From contig CM062289.1 of assembly GCA_031216915.1 (NCBI GenBank), positions 390,454,674-390,518,673 on the forward strand: a stretch of DNA of 64,000 bases, in the 5' to 3' direction. Position numbers and translations under genes: made by a program. Source of the stretch: Pictodentalium vernedei (lineage: Eukaryota; Mollusca; Scaphopoda; Dentaliida; Dentaliidae). The notes beneath the pieces were generated by a model, which was given only the letters and a program-made list of their open reading frames with translations, was not told where the DNA came from and made no database searches. Below are positions 45,895 to 57,889 of this stretch, in pieces; the stretch's first letter is position 1, and each line of letters opens with the position of its first letter.

Positions 45895-46175
45895 AAATCC
45901 GGGACAAATTTGGTTCCACGTGCAGTACGTGGAGAGTGTATTATCACTAAATCACCCACAGAGTGGAGATTCCACCCAAGCAATAATTTCAAATTTGTTG
46001 CAAAGCATAACAAGCACAAGTAAAGTTTCATCCAATGGACCACCGAGTTTAACCATTGGCTGAAACATTTCTTGTGTTTTTTTTTAATTTGAAAGTTATA
46101 GTTTGAGTGATAACTCCATTCTGCGGGTGATTTAGTTACAATCCACTCTCCACGTACTGTAGAACCAAAACCCAT
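45895..46175. repeat. inverted-repeat element, copy A
   Basis: Ends GGTTCCACGTGCAGTACGTG and CACGTACTGTAGAACC, followed inwards by ATCACTAAATCACCC / GGGTGATTTAGT. The second copy is at about 57545-57840. Confidence 0.75.
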
Positions 46176-46263
46176 CGAAGAACCCAAATAAATGAGTCTT
46201 CATGTGATCTAGAATCAAGCAATTTCATATGGAGTTGCCTATCTTGTTTATATGAAAAATTGC

Positions 46264-46760
46264 CGTTGCCGCGCAACAAAACCCTCACCCAACGAATCGA
46301 TCGCATTTGCGCGTAATATTTTAATTAAGCAATTGAAAAAAGTATTTTTTTAAAAAATGCAACAAAACCATATTATGTTACCCCTCTTTGGAACGAGCTC
46401 GCCGTAATTTCACTCAACACAGGGCCCCAAAATGGTCTCCACTATCGTGACAACACTCGCTACAAATGCCCCAGATTAGCTCCTTGAGCACTAAATTTTG
46501 CAAAATTTTATCGGAGATGTGTGTCGGGGTAGTCCTAACTAGGACTCTCCAGTCATTGCTCCTCCTCTCACTCCCCAGAGTTGGGGAGGAGACACTGATC
46601 AGGGAGTCCTAGTTAGAACACGGACATGCACCCGAAACCCCACACAACGGCCTTTCAAACTTCATCTTTACTTCCCCCTCCCCCACCCCCCCCACCCCCC
46701 AAAAAAACAAACCAAAAATGGCTAGATCACCCCCTATTATACAATCCTTGCTACGCGCAT
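46264..46760. repeat. half TTAA-MITE and hAT-MITE fragment
   Basis: The left half of a TTAA-MITE (AACCCTCACCCAACGAATCG, cut at GAGCTCGCCG) is followed by a hAT-type fragment with 'caaatgcccca' and a C-rich right end (ATTATACAATCCTTGCTACG). The same arrangement is at 57.89-58.37 kb. Confidence 0.7.
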
Positions 46761-46844
46761 GTTACTTGTGTATGCTGCAAAATAAACTTTCATTCATTCA
46801 TTTATGATTTCTAAAAATGCAACTGGAAAATAAAATAAACTTAC

Positions 46845-46941
46845 AAAGAACGATCATGCCCATTATCACGAGAAAAAACAGGTCGAAATTGTTCTTTAAA
46901 ATCAGAAAACGCTCTGCAATGTCGGTCTCGTTGAGCTCCAT
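46845..46941 (-). CDS. amt: ammonium transporter alternative first exon 1b
   Basis: 32 codons from ATG to a phase-1 donor (T|GTAAGT). It encodes MELNETDIAERFLILKNNFD, then LFFLVIMGMIVL, the first half of TM1. The N-terminus has an NET glycosylation sequon absent from 1c and 1d. It differs from exon 1a at three bases of 97, two of them changing amino acids (residues 17 and 22). It lies inside segmental duplication arm A. The open frame and donor are intact. Confidence 0.88.
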
Positions 46942-47365
46942 TTTGATTTTGTAATGCGTACTTCAGAAAGAGTGAAAACAATATTTTTTCCAGTTTCAAT
47001 ATTGCTAAACATTCAATGAATTCCTTTAAAGTGGACGTATGAAGAAAAATCGGAGGTCACAAAAGTTTCGCATCAGTAAACAGAACGATTTTATTGGCTA
47101 GAGAGAAATGCTTGCAAAACATTAAAACTATTTAGAAAATAATGTATTGGTTCTAACGCATTTTCCACTTTTGTACCGTATAATGATTTGTGTCATCAGC
47201 AAATCATTATACGGTACATTCGGATCAGCTCATTCACCTGTTAGATTGTCAGCTGTGGTTCAATATATCCCTTGTACACGTTCACTTGGACATATTAACC
47301 TTTTGATTTACGTTTAAATAAAAGATTATTCTGATTAATTAACACCTGGATAAATTAACATATGG
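46942..47365. other. upstream region of exon 1b
   Basis: Shared with 58545-58960 upstream of exon 1a. It contains a small hairpin (GTATAATGATTTG...CAAATCATTATAC, 47179-47218) that is largely deleted in the other arm. The promoter of exon 1b is expected here. Confidence 0.45.
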
Positions 47366-47639
47366 TAAAGCCCCGGTCACACAGAGAGAGATTGAAGGCA
47401 AGACTCTCTGCGACGGCCAAATTTGTGGGTTCGCCCGTCGAATCTCTATGAACTTGCGATGCCTTGCCATTGTTCTTGCGATTCTCGCAGGTGACCGCAG
47501 GTGTTTTTGACCTTGTTCAAAATCTTCCTGCGATGGTTCACAGCGCACGTCGGCAGGCACCAACGTGCGTCGGCGCCTGCCGACGCCCGCCAACGTACGT
47601 CAACGCGCGTCATTACACGTAGGCGTGCGCCTATCAGCA

Positions 47640-47695
47640 GATGGTATAAAGGGTGGGGGGGGGGGCGAGGGGGGGGGGGGGGGGGGGGGGGGGTT
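47640..47695 (+). repeat. long poly-G tract
   Basis: G runs interrupted by single C and A bases, inside the Harbinger end. Confidence 0.9.
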
Positions 47696-47855
47696 GGCTG
47701 GGCACACAATAATTACAACATTCAGTGTCTTCTTGCTCCGCAACTGACAACATCTCTACATGTTTTGAGATTACTATAGTTTACTATAAAAAAAATAAAA
47801 AATTAAAATTAAAATTTAAGCAAAAGTTCATGGCAAACATCACAAGTTACCGATA

Positions 47856-48899
47856 TTAAATCTTATTCCATTGCCAAATCACAGAACCAGCCGCACTGTT
47901 GTAGTAGTGCTTCAGGTACATTCTGACTCTCTTTGCCTCTCTCGTCGCCATGTTGCCTCCCTGTTGCACATTGCGAACATCATCCAGAACACCTGCATCC
48001 CGCCACGCGCCTGGTATTACCCGGTGGTCCTGGTCTTCCTGGTCTACAACACGGTTCTGAAGGGCAGGGTACCTGATCCTCATCAAGTTGTGGAGGCACA
48101 TGGTCACCGTGGTGATGAGAGTCCCGGTATTTGGTTCCTGTTCCATCGTTGTAAGTAAGCAACAGAATCTGTTGGACAGGATCCCAAAGCCGTTCTCTAC
48201 AACTCTTCTTGCACGGGACGTCTTGTAATTGAGGATGCGTTCGTCATCATTCATGTTTCTGTGTGAGAAGGGTTTGATGAGGTGAGGCCTCAGCGGGAAC
48301 GCGTCGTCCCCTACCAAGAAGTAGGGCACATACCTATCGTCGTTCGGCAAGGGCCCTTGAGGTGGTAAGCCTATGGTGCCAGTGTCCTTCAGAGTTGAGG
48401 CGTTGTATATTGCGCAATCTGAGGTCGACCCCTCAGACCCTACATCAGCCCACATAAACTTGTAGTCTGCGTCGACTATCGCCAACATGATAATGGAGTA
48501 ATACCTCTTATAGTTAAAATACAGTGAGCCAGAATTCTTCGGACACTTGATGGACACGTGCTTGCCGTCAATGGCCCCACATGCATGGTGGTAATCCCAC
48601 CTCGACGCAAACCTCTCGGCCACCCGACGCAACCCGGCTTCTGTTGTCGAAAGGTCAAGTAGCTCATCCTTGTACTCTTCTACGATGGCTTTAGATACTT
48701 CCCGCACCAATAATGAAATTGTGTTGTGTGGGACACGAAAGGAATAGCCAAGGCTGTGGTAGCTGTTGTCAGTAGCCATATACCTCAAAGTTGTGGCAAC
48801 CTTCAGGCCAGGCTCCAGGGACTTGCGGTAATTGGTCTCCTCCCTCGACACCCAGGGTGCCAAACCTTGCACAAGTTCATGAAACATCGCGGGCTCCAT
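47856..48899 (-). pseudogene. Harbinger (HARBI1-like) DDE transposase
   Basis: A 347-codon open frame with FHELVQGLAPWVS, TNYRKSLEPGLKVATTLRY, SYHSLGYSFRVPHNTIS and the catalytic set: Asp in GAIDGKHV, Asp in GSTSDCAIYNAS and VGDDAFPL, and Glu in RRVVENGFGILSNRF. Homology continues upstream (48900-49020) in another frame as RPWILKRPQLGQY and TLMAELERESHGAF. The Trp codon expected before VRPW is TGA, and a frame change lies near 48905-48920. So the N-terminus is broken, unless a small intron is present. Typical length with the N-terminus is about 390-400 aa. Confidence 0.92.
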
Positions 48900-49503
48900 T
48901 CAAAGGAAACCCCATAAAGGCGCCATGGGATTCCCTCTCCAATTCTGCCATCAAAGTCTTGTACTGGCCCAACTGAGGTCTTTTCAGAATCCATGGTCTC
49001 ACTCAGAACCTTCTTCTCTCTCTGTCTTCTTCTGTGGTGTAGGGCTACAGCCAACACTCTAAGATTCTGGAGTTGTTGCACCTGTAGTACCTGTTGTTGC
49101 ACCTGTCCGTCGGCCATGATGAAGTGAGATTGATGTTTTGGGAATCTGAGCACCCCTTTATATACTCACCTGTCTGACCGCCGATGAAATGCACGCCGAC
49201 GTACCATAACCCACCATAACCCGCGCCGTGAGGCACGGTAAAATGTGCGTCATGGTGCGTCAATGCATGCCGACGCACCATGACGCACAGTTTATCTTCT
49301 TTTAATGTGCGCCGTCGCATCTACGTAACTGTGCGTCGATGCACGTGGACGCACGCTGTGGCACGCCTAATCTCTTGCATAGGTACATAGGGTCTCTAGG
49401 CGTCTCTTTGATGTGACCGCAAGTAAGATGCATGGAGCCTCGGTCCAAATTGACCATCGGGAGTAAAGGCGCGAGCCATCTTTCTGGTCTGACCGGGGCT
49501 TAA

Positions 49504-49823
49504 GGCACTTTCAAAAAATGTCACCAAATCCTTTCCTTTTTCTACACCTTAAATGATACAAGAGAAGCTATACAGACTGTGAAAGGCGGTCAACCACTAG
49601 ATTACGGCAGCTGCAAGGACAAGACAATTCGATCCATATCAGTCTCAGTCCTCGGAACCTCCGCCTACAGGACAGTCTTAATATCGTAACCTCCGGGTCC
49701 CAAAAAGAGCAAGAAAAAGCATATTCGCCGCTAGCCTGTCCCCGTCCCGCTTTTCTCACTTGCCTCGCCCAGACAATGGCATGAAACCAAATTATAATTA
49801 TACAGTCAACTTGGATCGAAAAG
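49504..49823. repeat. right end of arm A, unassigned repeat
   Basis: Matches 59170-59477 in arm B ('gactgtgaaaggcggtcaac', 'cagctgcaaggacaagaca'). Function unknown. Confidence 0.6.
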
Positions 49824-50524
49824 GGCTTGCCCCACGGTTGTAGGAAACTAAGAAACAGGACACTAAGAAACGGACACTGAGAAACAGAACAGTAAGGAAC
49901 GGACACTTTAACCCTTTCCAAATAACCCCCATTAAAATGTTCAGCTAATTCAATATTTTTAATTATATTTTGAGTGTTTTTATTTATCATTATTATTTAC
50001 CATTTTTTGGACATTATTACTAAATATAAGTTGTTATATCCCCTGAGAGAAAATATTCCTACATACAAATTTTAACATATTTATTAAGTTGTAATATTTA
50101 CTATTTACTAAAAAAGAAGAAGTAGATAAACAATTAATAGTAATGACAACAAAGAGTGTTTAAGATTTATGATCAGCTTGTGTGTGTTTGTTCAATAATT
50201 ACCCTCAGCTACATTGTTTTTATTGTTAGCTTGTTCGTTGATATGCAATTTTTGTTTGTTATTTTCTTTTCTTAAAGATAAGAGGAATATTTCTTTTGTG
50301 TCCTTGTTTGGGCTCTCTTTCTATGCCCCCCCCCCCCCCCCCTTCTCACCAACTGATATATAAGGGAGTCTACCTGTTAGACATTCATTTATTTTTCCTT
50401 TTTCTAAAATAACCACCAAACTGCGGTTTCAGTATTACCATAATATGCCCACTTCTCTAAGCAAACGCGGAGCAGAACTCTTGTAGTTATGCAAAATTCC
50501 TAGCCATCTTCCAGTTCGAGGTTT
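49824..50524. other. spacer between duplication arms
   Basis: It opens with short repeats of AAACAGGACACTAAG / AAACGGACACT (49848-49910), then AT-rich sequence and a C run (50329-50342). No gene is recognised. Confidence 0.5.
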
Positions 50525-50528
50525 TTGA

Positions 50529-51655
50529 AAACGGAATCCGAAGTTGGCGTCCAGACCACCGACCAATCCTTACCCAACGTCATCATACCGTCAGAATGGA
50601 ATGGGTACGTCAGCGTGTTCGCTGGACTCCGCAGCGTTGGAGAACAGTTCTTTTAGTGACGAATCACAATTTTGTCTTCGGCACGCTGATGGTAGGGCAA
50701 GAGTGAATCGCCAACGAGGAGAACGGTTTTCTGATGCTTGCGTGCGGGAATGCGACCGTTTCGGCGGGGGTAGGGTAATGATTTGGGCAGGAATTTCCTT
50801 GCACCATCGAATGCAGTTGATCTTCATCGATGGTAATCTGAATGGACAGCGATAAAGTGACGAAATTCTTAACGCTGTTGTTGTCCCGTTGTTCAACGCT
50901 AACGTCGGATTGCAGTTATTGCAGCAAGACAATGCCCGATGTCACGTGGCGCGTATCTGTCGTGACTTTCTTGAGGAGCAGAGCATCGAACTTCTTCCCT
51001 GGTCCCCACTTTCGCCAGATTTGTCGCAAATCGAGCACCTTTGGGATCAACTGGGCCGTCGGGTACGACTTCATGATCTTCAGACGTTAGGCGATTTACG
51101 TAATGTTCCAAGGCAGGAGTGGAACGCAGTACCACAGGGTGACATCCAGGGACTTATCAGGTCCATGCGCCGTCGATGTCTTGACATCCATGAAGCAAAC
51201 GGTGGACATACACGCTATTGACTGCATGTGTGAACTTTTCATTTCACCCCATGTCTGAATTGCGATGTCCTGGCGTGACGATGGCAACAGTCAGAACATG
51301 AAATTATCCAAATTCAAACAGCTAGAATCGAAATATGAATTTACAAAAATTTTTATGGGATTTACCCTTTACCTAACGTAACGGCCAAAACCGGCCAGCG
51401 CTAATCTAAAAAATCGCCAATAAATTTTCATTATTTTTTTCATTTTTTGACTCAAAAACATAGGTTATGACCCCTCGTTGGAACGAGCTCGTCGAGCTCG
51501 TTCCAACGAGGGGTTATAACCTATGTTTTCGAGACAAAAAAGGAAAAAAATTAGTTATTCAAGAATTATTTTTGCAAGTGTCGTCTGCTTTTCAGGTTAG
51601 GTAAAGGGTTAAAACCGATAATACTAATTATTATACTTTCTTTTTTGACTCAGTA
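50529..51655 (+). pseudogene. Tc1 transposon, 5' truncated, copy B
   Basis: It starts inside the transposase (HGIRS-like segment) and runs to the right terminal repeat TGACTCAGTA followed by TA. The catalytic segment is present (QQDNARCH, LSPDLSQIEHLWD; note Gln for Pro before IEH). A one-base deletion at 'cttttagtgac' shifts the frame, and further stops occur. The TGG at the site of copy A's stop is intact here. Confidence 0.88.
51365..51608. repeat. TTAA-MITE with paralogous empty site
   Basis: Termini CCCTTTACCTAACG / GTTAGGTAAAGGG, flanked by TTTA (mutated) and TTAA. Arm A has the uninterrupted sequence GGGATTAAAGTCGATAATAC near 38759, which proves the TTAA target duplication. Confidence 0.93.
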
Positions 51656-54217
51656 TATAAGAACGAATACAGGTTGAAAAAAAACATGTGCAAAATTTTC
51701 GAAACGTTTCGAAGGCAGTTTTTTAAGGTATAAAGGGAACACAATGTGTGCAATAACTACGACCCAGACAATTTTGAGCCAGAGTAACCTCGACTCGATT
51801 TTGGTAATTTCAGCCCGTTAGTAGATAATATGTGGAGACCTTTGAAGCCGGTGGGCTTCTTTAAGAAGTATATCTGCTCAGCCCTTCGTCTGTTGTACAC
51901 AGTTTATATCTTTGTAAATTCCATTCACCAGATGACCTGATGATAATAATGGGTGATGATTTCAATTCGCGCATCTGTAAAATGTCGGACTATGTTACAG
52001 ATGATTGTGATAAATATATTCCTGTTCCAGATACATACATCATTGACACGGCAAGTTGTCGAAAAAGTCCTGATGATACAGTTAGTTATTTTGGAAGACA
52101 ACTTATTTCGTTATGCAAATCTGCATCACTGCGTACTGTAAATGGTAGCATGCCAGGTGAAAATTTTACAAGCCTCACGGGCAGGGATGTGGCGACAGGG
52201 GTGTGTGGGTATATGTCCCCCCTCCCCCCCAATCCTGGCCTAAATGTCCTATAGGTGGAAATTCGGAGGTCAAGCCACGAGTAGTTGGAAATCCCATCTA
52301 CCTGTATTTTAGAGCTTCTTTGGCGATGCTGATGTCTTCTTTACTTCCAACTCGGTTTCAAATCGGCAAAAAATCCAACTGTTAGTATTTAAAACTACAG
52401 TGTACGCAATATCGAGCTTCATAAGTATGCATGATATCAATAGGTACGAGATTTCTGCAGTACATTTACTTATCGTAATAAAAAAATGCTCGAAATGCAC
52501 TTCAAGAAAATCGTATCATATTATATTGTTATCCTGAGTTAATTCCATCATTCACAGTTACAAAATGATGAAACATCGAAAATTGATCATTCCTGCACAA
52601 GATCTGATTTAATGTTTAGGACAGTGTGAATTGCTCAAGGTTCTCGGCTTTTGCATTGTTTAGCACATATTCAATCCCCAGAATAATACCAAATAATAAC
52701 AACCTGATAATTCTATCATAAATGTGTTGTTGGCATTTCAGTTACTAGAATTAATTTTAAGCCCCCTTTCATGGCTTCATTTTCAAATTTTTTCTCGGTA
52801 ATGAATTTCCAACTAGGGGACGGACCGGGAGGGGAACCCCCTCCCGGTCCCTCCCCAGTTGGAAATTCACTACTCTACACCTCCCCCATCGGAAACCTCT
52901 AGACACGCCCCTGCTCACGGGTGTAGTGTAGTAGATCCTGTAATTATTTCCGAGAGATATTTATCCGAAGTATCGTATTTTTGTGTCAAGGATCCAGATG
53001 AGCATTCCACCCACCGCCAGATTTCTCTGGAATGCTGTACTGAATATCGCAGTGATGCTCATCTTACTTATAAATTTGACAAACCTAAATATAAATTATT
53101 GTGGTCACGTGAATGTGCAGCAAAGGCACTGAAAACAATTTCAAGTGTTGATTTTGAAAATAAATTATTACAGTTTTGAAACTGAAAAAGCCACCGATAT
53201 TGTTGTGCAAGAATTCACAGAATTGCTACAACAAATAGATGTATCGTCATGTAGACGGATTAAATGTGATAAAACAAAGAGCAAAAAAGAAAAACAAGTG
53301 GTTCGTCGATAAAAAATGCAAAACACTAAAACAAATAATGCGTGATGCGACGTGTACAATAAAAAAACAATCTTGGTGATAGGGAACTAGTTATCAAATT
53401 CTTTACAGCCAAGAAGGCATACAAGACAGAAAGAAAATATAAGATGAAATTTTTCAAAGAACAGTTTACATCAAAATTAAAGTTTATGGAAACACCGAAT
53501 CCAATTGAATATTGGAGGGTCATAAAAGATATGAAAAACAACGTGGGAGTGGAAAAAGATGGCTTAGAAGATCCGGATTAAATAGAGGATATCTAGTGGT
53601 TTTGAGGGGATACCGAAAATTATCTTTTAGGTATCCTCTCAAAAACACCAGATTTTCTTTGTATTATACGCTTTTTATAAGAATCTGATAATTAAATTCG
53701 TTTCAACCATGAATTGATGCATGAAAGTAAACAGCGTATTGAATCATTAATACGCGGAAGTGATTTGATCGATACTCAGAACAGATAGCGTCTTGCGATC
53801 TGATCAGTTGACGGGTTTCTAGTCCAAACATGAAAGTCCGTGATATAAGTTTTTTTTAAAAGGACGTACCAAACCAAAAACATATATTACGAACTTTCAG
53901 GCCGTTTTTGGACTAGCGAGTTTCATGCATCAATTCAAGGTGAATACGTGTTGAATTATTGCTGGAAATGATCGGTATCCACTCAAAAACACTAGATTTT
54001 CTTTTCATTATACGTTTTTAGAACAAATTGATCATTTCCTTTGATAATTTGGTTCGTGTTCACCTTGAAATGATGCTTTGAAAGCCGCCATTTTGATTGA
54101 TACCGTGAAAGTGAAAATGTCTATATCTTCACAGCGGGAGATACGATTTCTATCTTTTCTCAGTTTCTTCGATAATCTATCGTTTAGCGTATAATAAAGT
54201 GTTATATTCTTTTTGAT

Positions 54218-54529
54218 TTGTATTGTCAAGACACGGCAAATTTTGTAAACAAAACATATAATTTTAAATCAGACACACCATCTCTCGTATATAATTTAAA
54301 TAATGAGAAAATAACAAATTATGAAGGTATAACTGCAATAACAGGATTAAAAAACAATAAGTCTCCAGGTCGTGATTTAATACGGAATGAACTTTTAAAA
54401 ACAGTCGGCTACTTCATAATAGATGACTTGACTAAGATAATTAATATAGTCCTTACGTCTGCAAGATTCCCGATAAGTTGGAATGAGTCAGTTTTGACAC
54501 CAATTTATAAAAAAGGGAGACAGTTATGA
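54218..54529 (+). pseudogene. LINE reverse transcriptase fragment, copy B
   Basis: A 103-codon open piece with LKNNKSPGRDLIRNELLK and NESVLTPIYKKGR. Copy B keeps the conserved SPGRD where copy A has SPCSD, so it is closer to the ancestral sequence here. Confidence 0.82.
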
Positions 54530-55064
54530 TCCGAACAACAATACTGCGATAGCAATGAGTAGCTCTGTGGGAAAGTTATTCAATAAGATAATTAACAATA
54601 GAATTTCGGATTACATAGAAAATGATGGAACAATTAAATAAGTGATAATCGGTTTGGATTCAGAAAGCAAAGAAGTACTATAGATAGTTCGTTCATATTA
54701 AAATCTATAAGTCGAAAATACATAAATAAAGGGTACAAGGTTTACACTGCGTTCGTAGATTTTCGTAAAGCGTTTGATTTAGTTAATATTATGTTTGCTA
54801 AGTTAGAACACATCGGTTTTGCAGGGAATATTCTGAATACTATAAAAGCGATGTATGCAACTAGTGATTATTCGACCAAAACCTGTGCTGGGTAAGGTCC
54901 TCGTAGGATATCTGCAGTTGCGGTTAGGCAGGGATGTATCGTATCGCCTACACTTTTTAAAACATTTATTGATGATATTGGAAATGAATTCGATGAAAAA
55001 TGTAGACCAGTTATTGTTGGTGACAAATCCACAAATCATCTTTTATTTGTAGATGATTTATTAA

Positions 55065-55260
55065 CCATTTAAACCCTAGCGGCAGCTTTTCCGGCCAGGA
55101 ACATGAAATGTCATAACGTCATTAAATTGGATGGCTGTTTAGTAAATGTGTGGGGTAGACCAATCAATATTATTGATTGATCTACTATAAATAATGAATA
55201 TGGACTCTTCTAATTGCTGACATTAAACTGACATGGAAGATACCACTAGAGTGCAAATGG
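55065..55260. repeat. TTAA-MITE, second family, within LINE RT
   Basis: Flanked by TTAA at 55061-55064 and 55261-55264. Termini CCATTTAAACCC / GTGCAAATGG. Copy A is continuous at the equivalent place near 41909. Related to 13302-13516. Confidence 0.9.
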
Positions 55261-57544
55261 TTAATGATGTCGGAAACACCAGAAGGTTTGCAGATGTGTT
55301 TGAATAAGTTGTTTAGCTATGCGTCCAGAAATGATATTTTTATTAATAATTCCAAAACTAAATGTAGGATTTTTCAAAAAAGAGCTTTAAAAAAGTACCA
55401 ACATTCAGTTTAGATGATAATATTTTAGAATGAGTGAAAGAATATACATATTTGGGTTTAAATTTTCTTTTAATGTAAATTTACTGTGTGCCCAGTCCAA
55501 TGTAGTTTGTAAAGGTAACAAAGCATTTCATTGCACTTCCATTAAACTTTAAACCCTGGTATATAACGGAATCGCCGCTATGACATAAATGTTTCTGTAT
55601 TCAACTGGTAATGTACAAGCCGGAATTTTTTTCCCAGCACCGTTTATACTAGTTCCTTTCCCAACGAGTCATTAGTTATGATTCGAATAGATTCCAAATT
55701 TCGTTGTACAATTATCGATCGTCTGTGTGAAAATGAAAACGTCCAAAGCAAAATAAAGTCGGTTCACAAAAAAATTAGTTCTCCAAAAATTACATAATCT
55801 TTTCCTACCACAATAATAACCCATTCTCGTCTACGGATCCCCATATATCTAAATTTCGGTAAATCTTCGGGCATCCTGACATTCTTTGAACATCTTCTAA
55901 AAAAGTTTCTCTCAGCTATTTTGCAAATGCGCCGAAATTTGTACTTATATTTTTACTATCAGTAATAGCCACCAAAAGGTTAGGCGTGAATGGACACTAG
56001 CCGAAGAGAAACAGCGACACGAATTTCAACAAACACGCCCAATAGAAAAGATAACGAATGTAATTTAGCTTCAATCAAAACCAACGAACTCTTCACTTTT
56101 AGGTTTAAACATCGGGATTAAAATTTGCTTATTTAACTGAATTTTAATGCGTGGGATGTGTAATAAACACAGAACGCGATGTGTTTTTGAATTGATGGGC
56201 GTTTTACATAACTCGAGAGGCGAGAGCCTACGGCTCTCGCGAAATATGACTCCGCCATTCCAACGAGTTATGCAAAACACCCACCGAATCAAACACACAT
56301 CGCATTGTGTCTATATATGCACTGACGTCGGCGCTTCGTAAACATGAGATTTTTTTCGTTGATATATGATGTAAACTATTTGAAAAGCTAATCAAATAGA
56401 TATTATTGTATGCTGTGAGTTATGGACACCTGATAATAACTTTGATAAAATTGATATCACACCTAATAAGCAGACGCATATAAGATTTTGTAAATCTGTG
56501 TTTGGTGTTAACAGAAAATCACCAAATTATGCCTCACACGCAGAACTAGGTAGAAACCCTTTAATTCTTGATGGAATAATGAATACTATTCGACATATTA
56601 TCAGAATAGGTGAATTCCATGACCAGGTCCTGTTTCGTTCGGCGGCAAATATGGTAAGTGATTCTACAACCAATTAAAAAGGGTCCGAAAGGCAAGGTGT
56701 ACCGAAATTAAATGAGGTTCTGAAAGATCCATTGTCATTAGAAATGTTAAATTAATATAATAACAAAAAGGATCACATCTCAATGTTCCAGACAGAAATG
56801 TTCGATGATGAGAAGAAAGGAGGAAATGAACAAATTGAGACCATATCGCACATTCAAAGATAATTACGATTTAGAGCCCTACTTGATCTCAGTTAAAAAT
56901 TATAGTCTACGGACAATGTTCAGTAAACTAAGAATCAGCAAATCATAAGCCAGAAATAAAAATAGGGAGACATCATTGCCCCAAGGTTCCATGCCATGTG
57001 AACAACGAATATGCAAGAAATGTGATGATAATGTGATGGAATCAGAAGAACACTTTATAATGAAATGTAAAATATATGAAGATGGTCGCAAGTAAAATTT
57101 GAACAAATTCAATCGAAGGAAGTGAAATTTAAGCATTTAAACGACAAAGAAAAATTTGTCTTTATCATGAGAAATGAAAAATCCGAATTTTGTGGAATCA
57201 TCTGTAACATGGTCAGGTGTTTCACCGAAAAAAGGTCATCACATATATACAAATAACATATGATGTATTGTCATTAATTTGTTACTCATTGTATTACTTA
57301 TGTATTGCTGATATGGCATCGGCCCTCGTGCATGTAAATTGTCATTAAAATCTAATCTAATCAAGAGTAATTAAACACCTAAATTCTTCTAATCATTTAT
57401 AAATATCTCGATAGAAGCCAAATGAAAAATATGTGATCTACTTCCTAAATATGTATAAAAATTTAAAAAAATAGGCGTGTTTCCCCTTTGTTTGTCGATT
57501 TCAGAATTATTGTCAATGTTAGTAACTTCACTTTCACTCAGAGA

Positions 57545-57840
57545 AATCCGGGACAAATTTGGTACCACGTGCAGTACGTGGATAGTGTATTATCACTAAA
57601 TCACCCTCTGAATGGACATTCCACCCAAGCAATAATTGCAAATTTGTTGCAAAGCATAACAAGCACAAGCAAAGTTTCAATAGTGAACCACTGGGTTAAA
57701 CCCGGTGGTCCATTGGCTGAAATATTGCTTGTGTTTTTTTGTCGATATGTACAGAATTTGAAAGTTATAGTTTGGGTGATAACTCCATTCTCGGATGATT
57801 TAGTTACAATCCACTCTTCAAGTACTGTAGAACCAAATCC
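57545..57840. repeat. inverted-repeat element, copy B
   Basis: Counterpart of 45895-46175, with ends GGTACCACGTGCAGTACGTG / CAAGTACTGTAGAACC and a central GGGTTAAACCC palindrome. Confidence 0.75.
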
Positions 57841-57889
57841 CATCGAAGAACCTATCTTCTTTATATAAAAAATTGCCGTTGCCGCGCAA

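Larger units (their letters stand above)
47369..49500 (-). mobile_element. PIF/Harbinger transposon, complete ends, with empty-site proof
   Basis: 2132 bp with termini AGCCCCGGTCACAC / CTGACCGGGGCT and the 3-bp duplication TAA at 47366-47368 and 49501-49503. The paralogous arm B at about 58968 reads ATGGTAAGGCACTTT without the element, giving the exact empty site. Inside both ends are clusters of GTGCGTCG/CGACGCAC motifs (47525-47640 and 49185-49375), likely transposase-binding subterminal repeats. It carries a DDE transposase only; the Myb-like partner gene of autonomous Harbingers is absent. Confidence 0.95.
37918..49823 (+). repeat. segmental duplication, arm A
   Basis: It matches 50525-59477 in order and orientation: part of Tc1, the LINE with the same internal insertions, the palindromic elements, an Amt first exon, and the flanking tract. 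Arm A alone contains the Harbinger element (47369-49500), the insertion at about 43430-44490 and one at about 45080-45595. Confidence 0.9.
51940..57365 (+). mobile_element. non-LTR retrotransposon, interrupted, copy B
   Basis: Same block order as copy A: endonuclease (GDDFNSR, 51940-52180), linker (52925-53580), reverse transcriptase (54218-55460, NNKSPGRDLIRNELLK; FVDFRKAFDLV; VDDL in place of FGDD), C-terminal part (56390-57245) and 3' UTR to about 57360. Frame breaks differ from copy A. The RT is further split by the TTAA element at 55065-55260. Confidence 0.85.
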
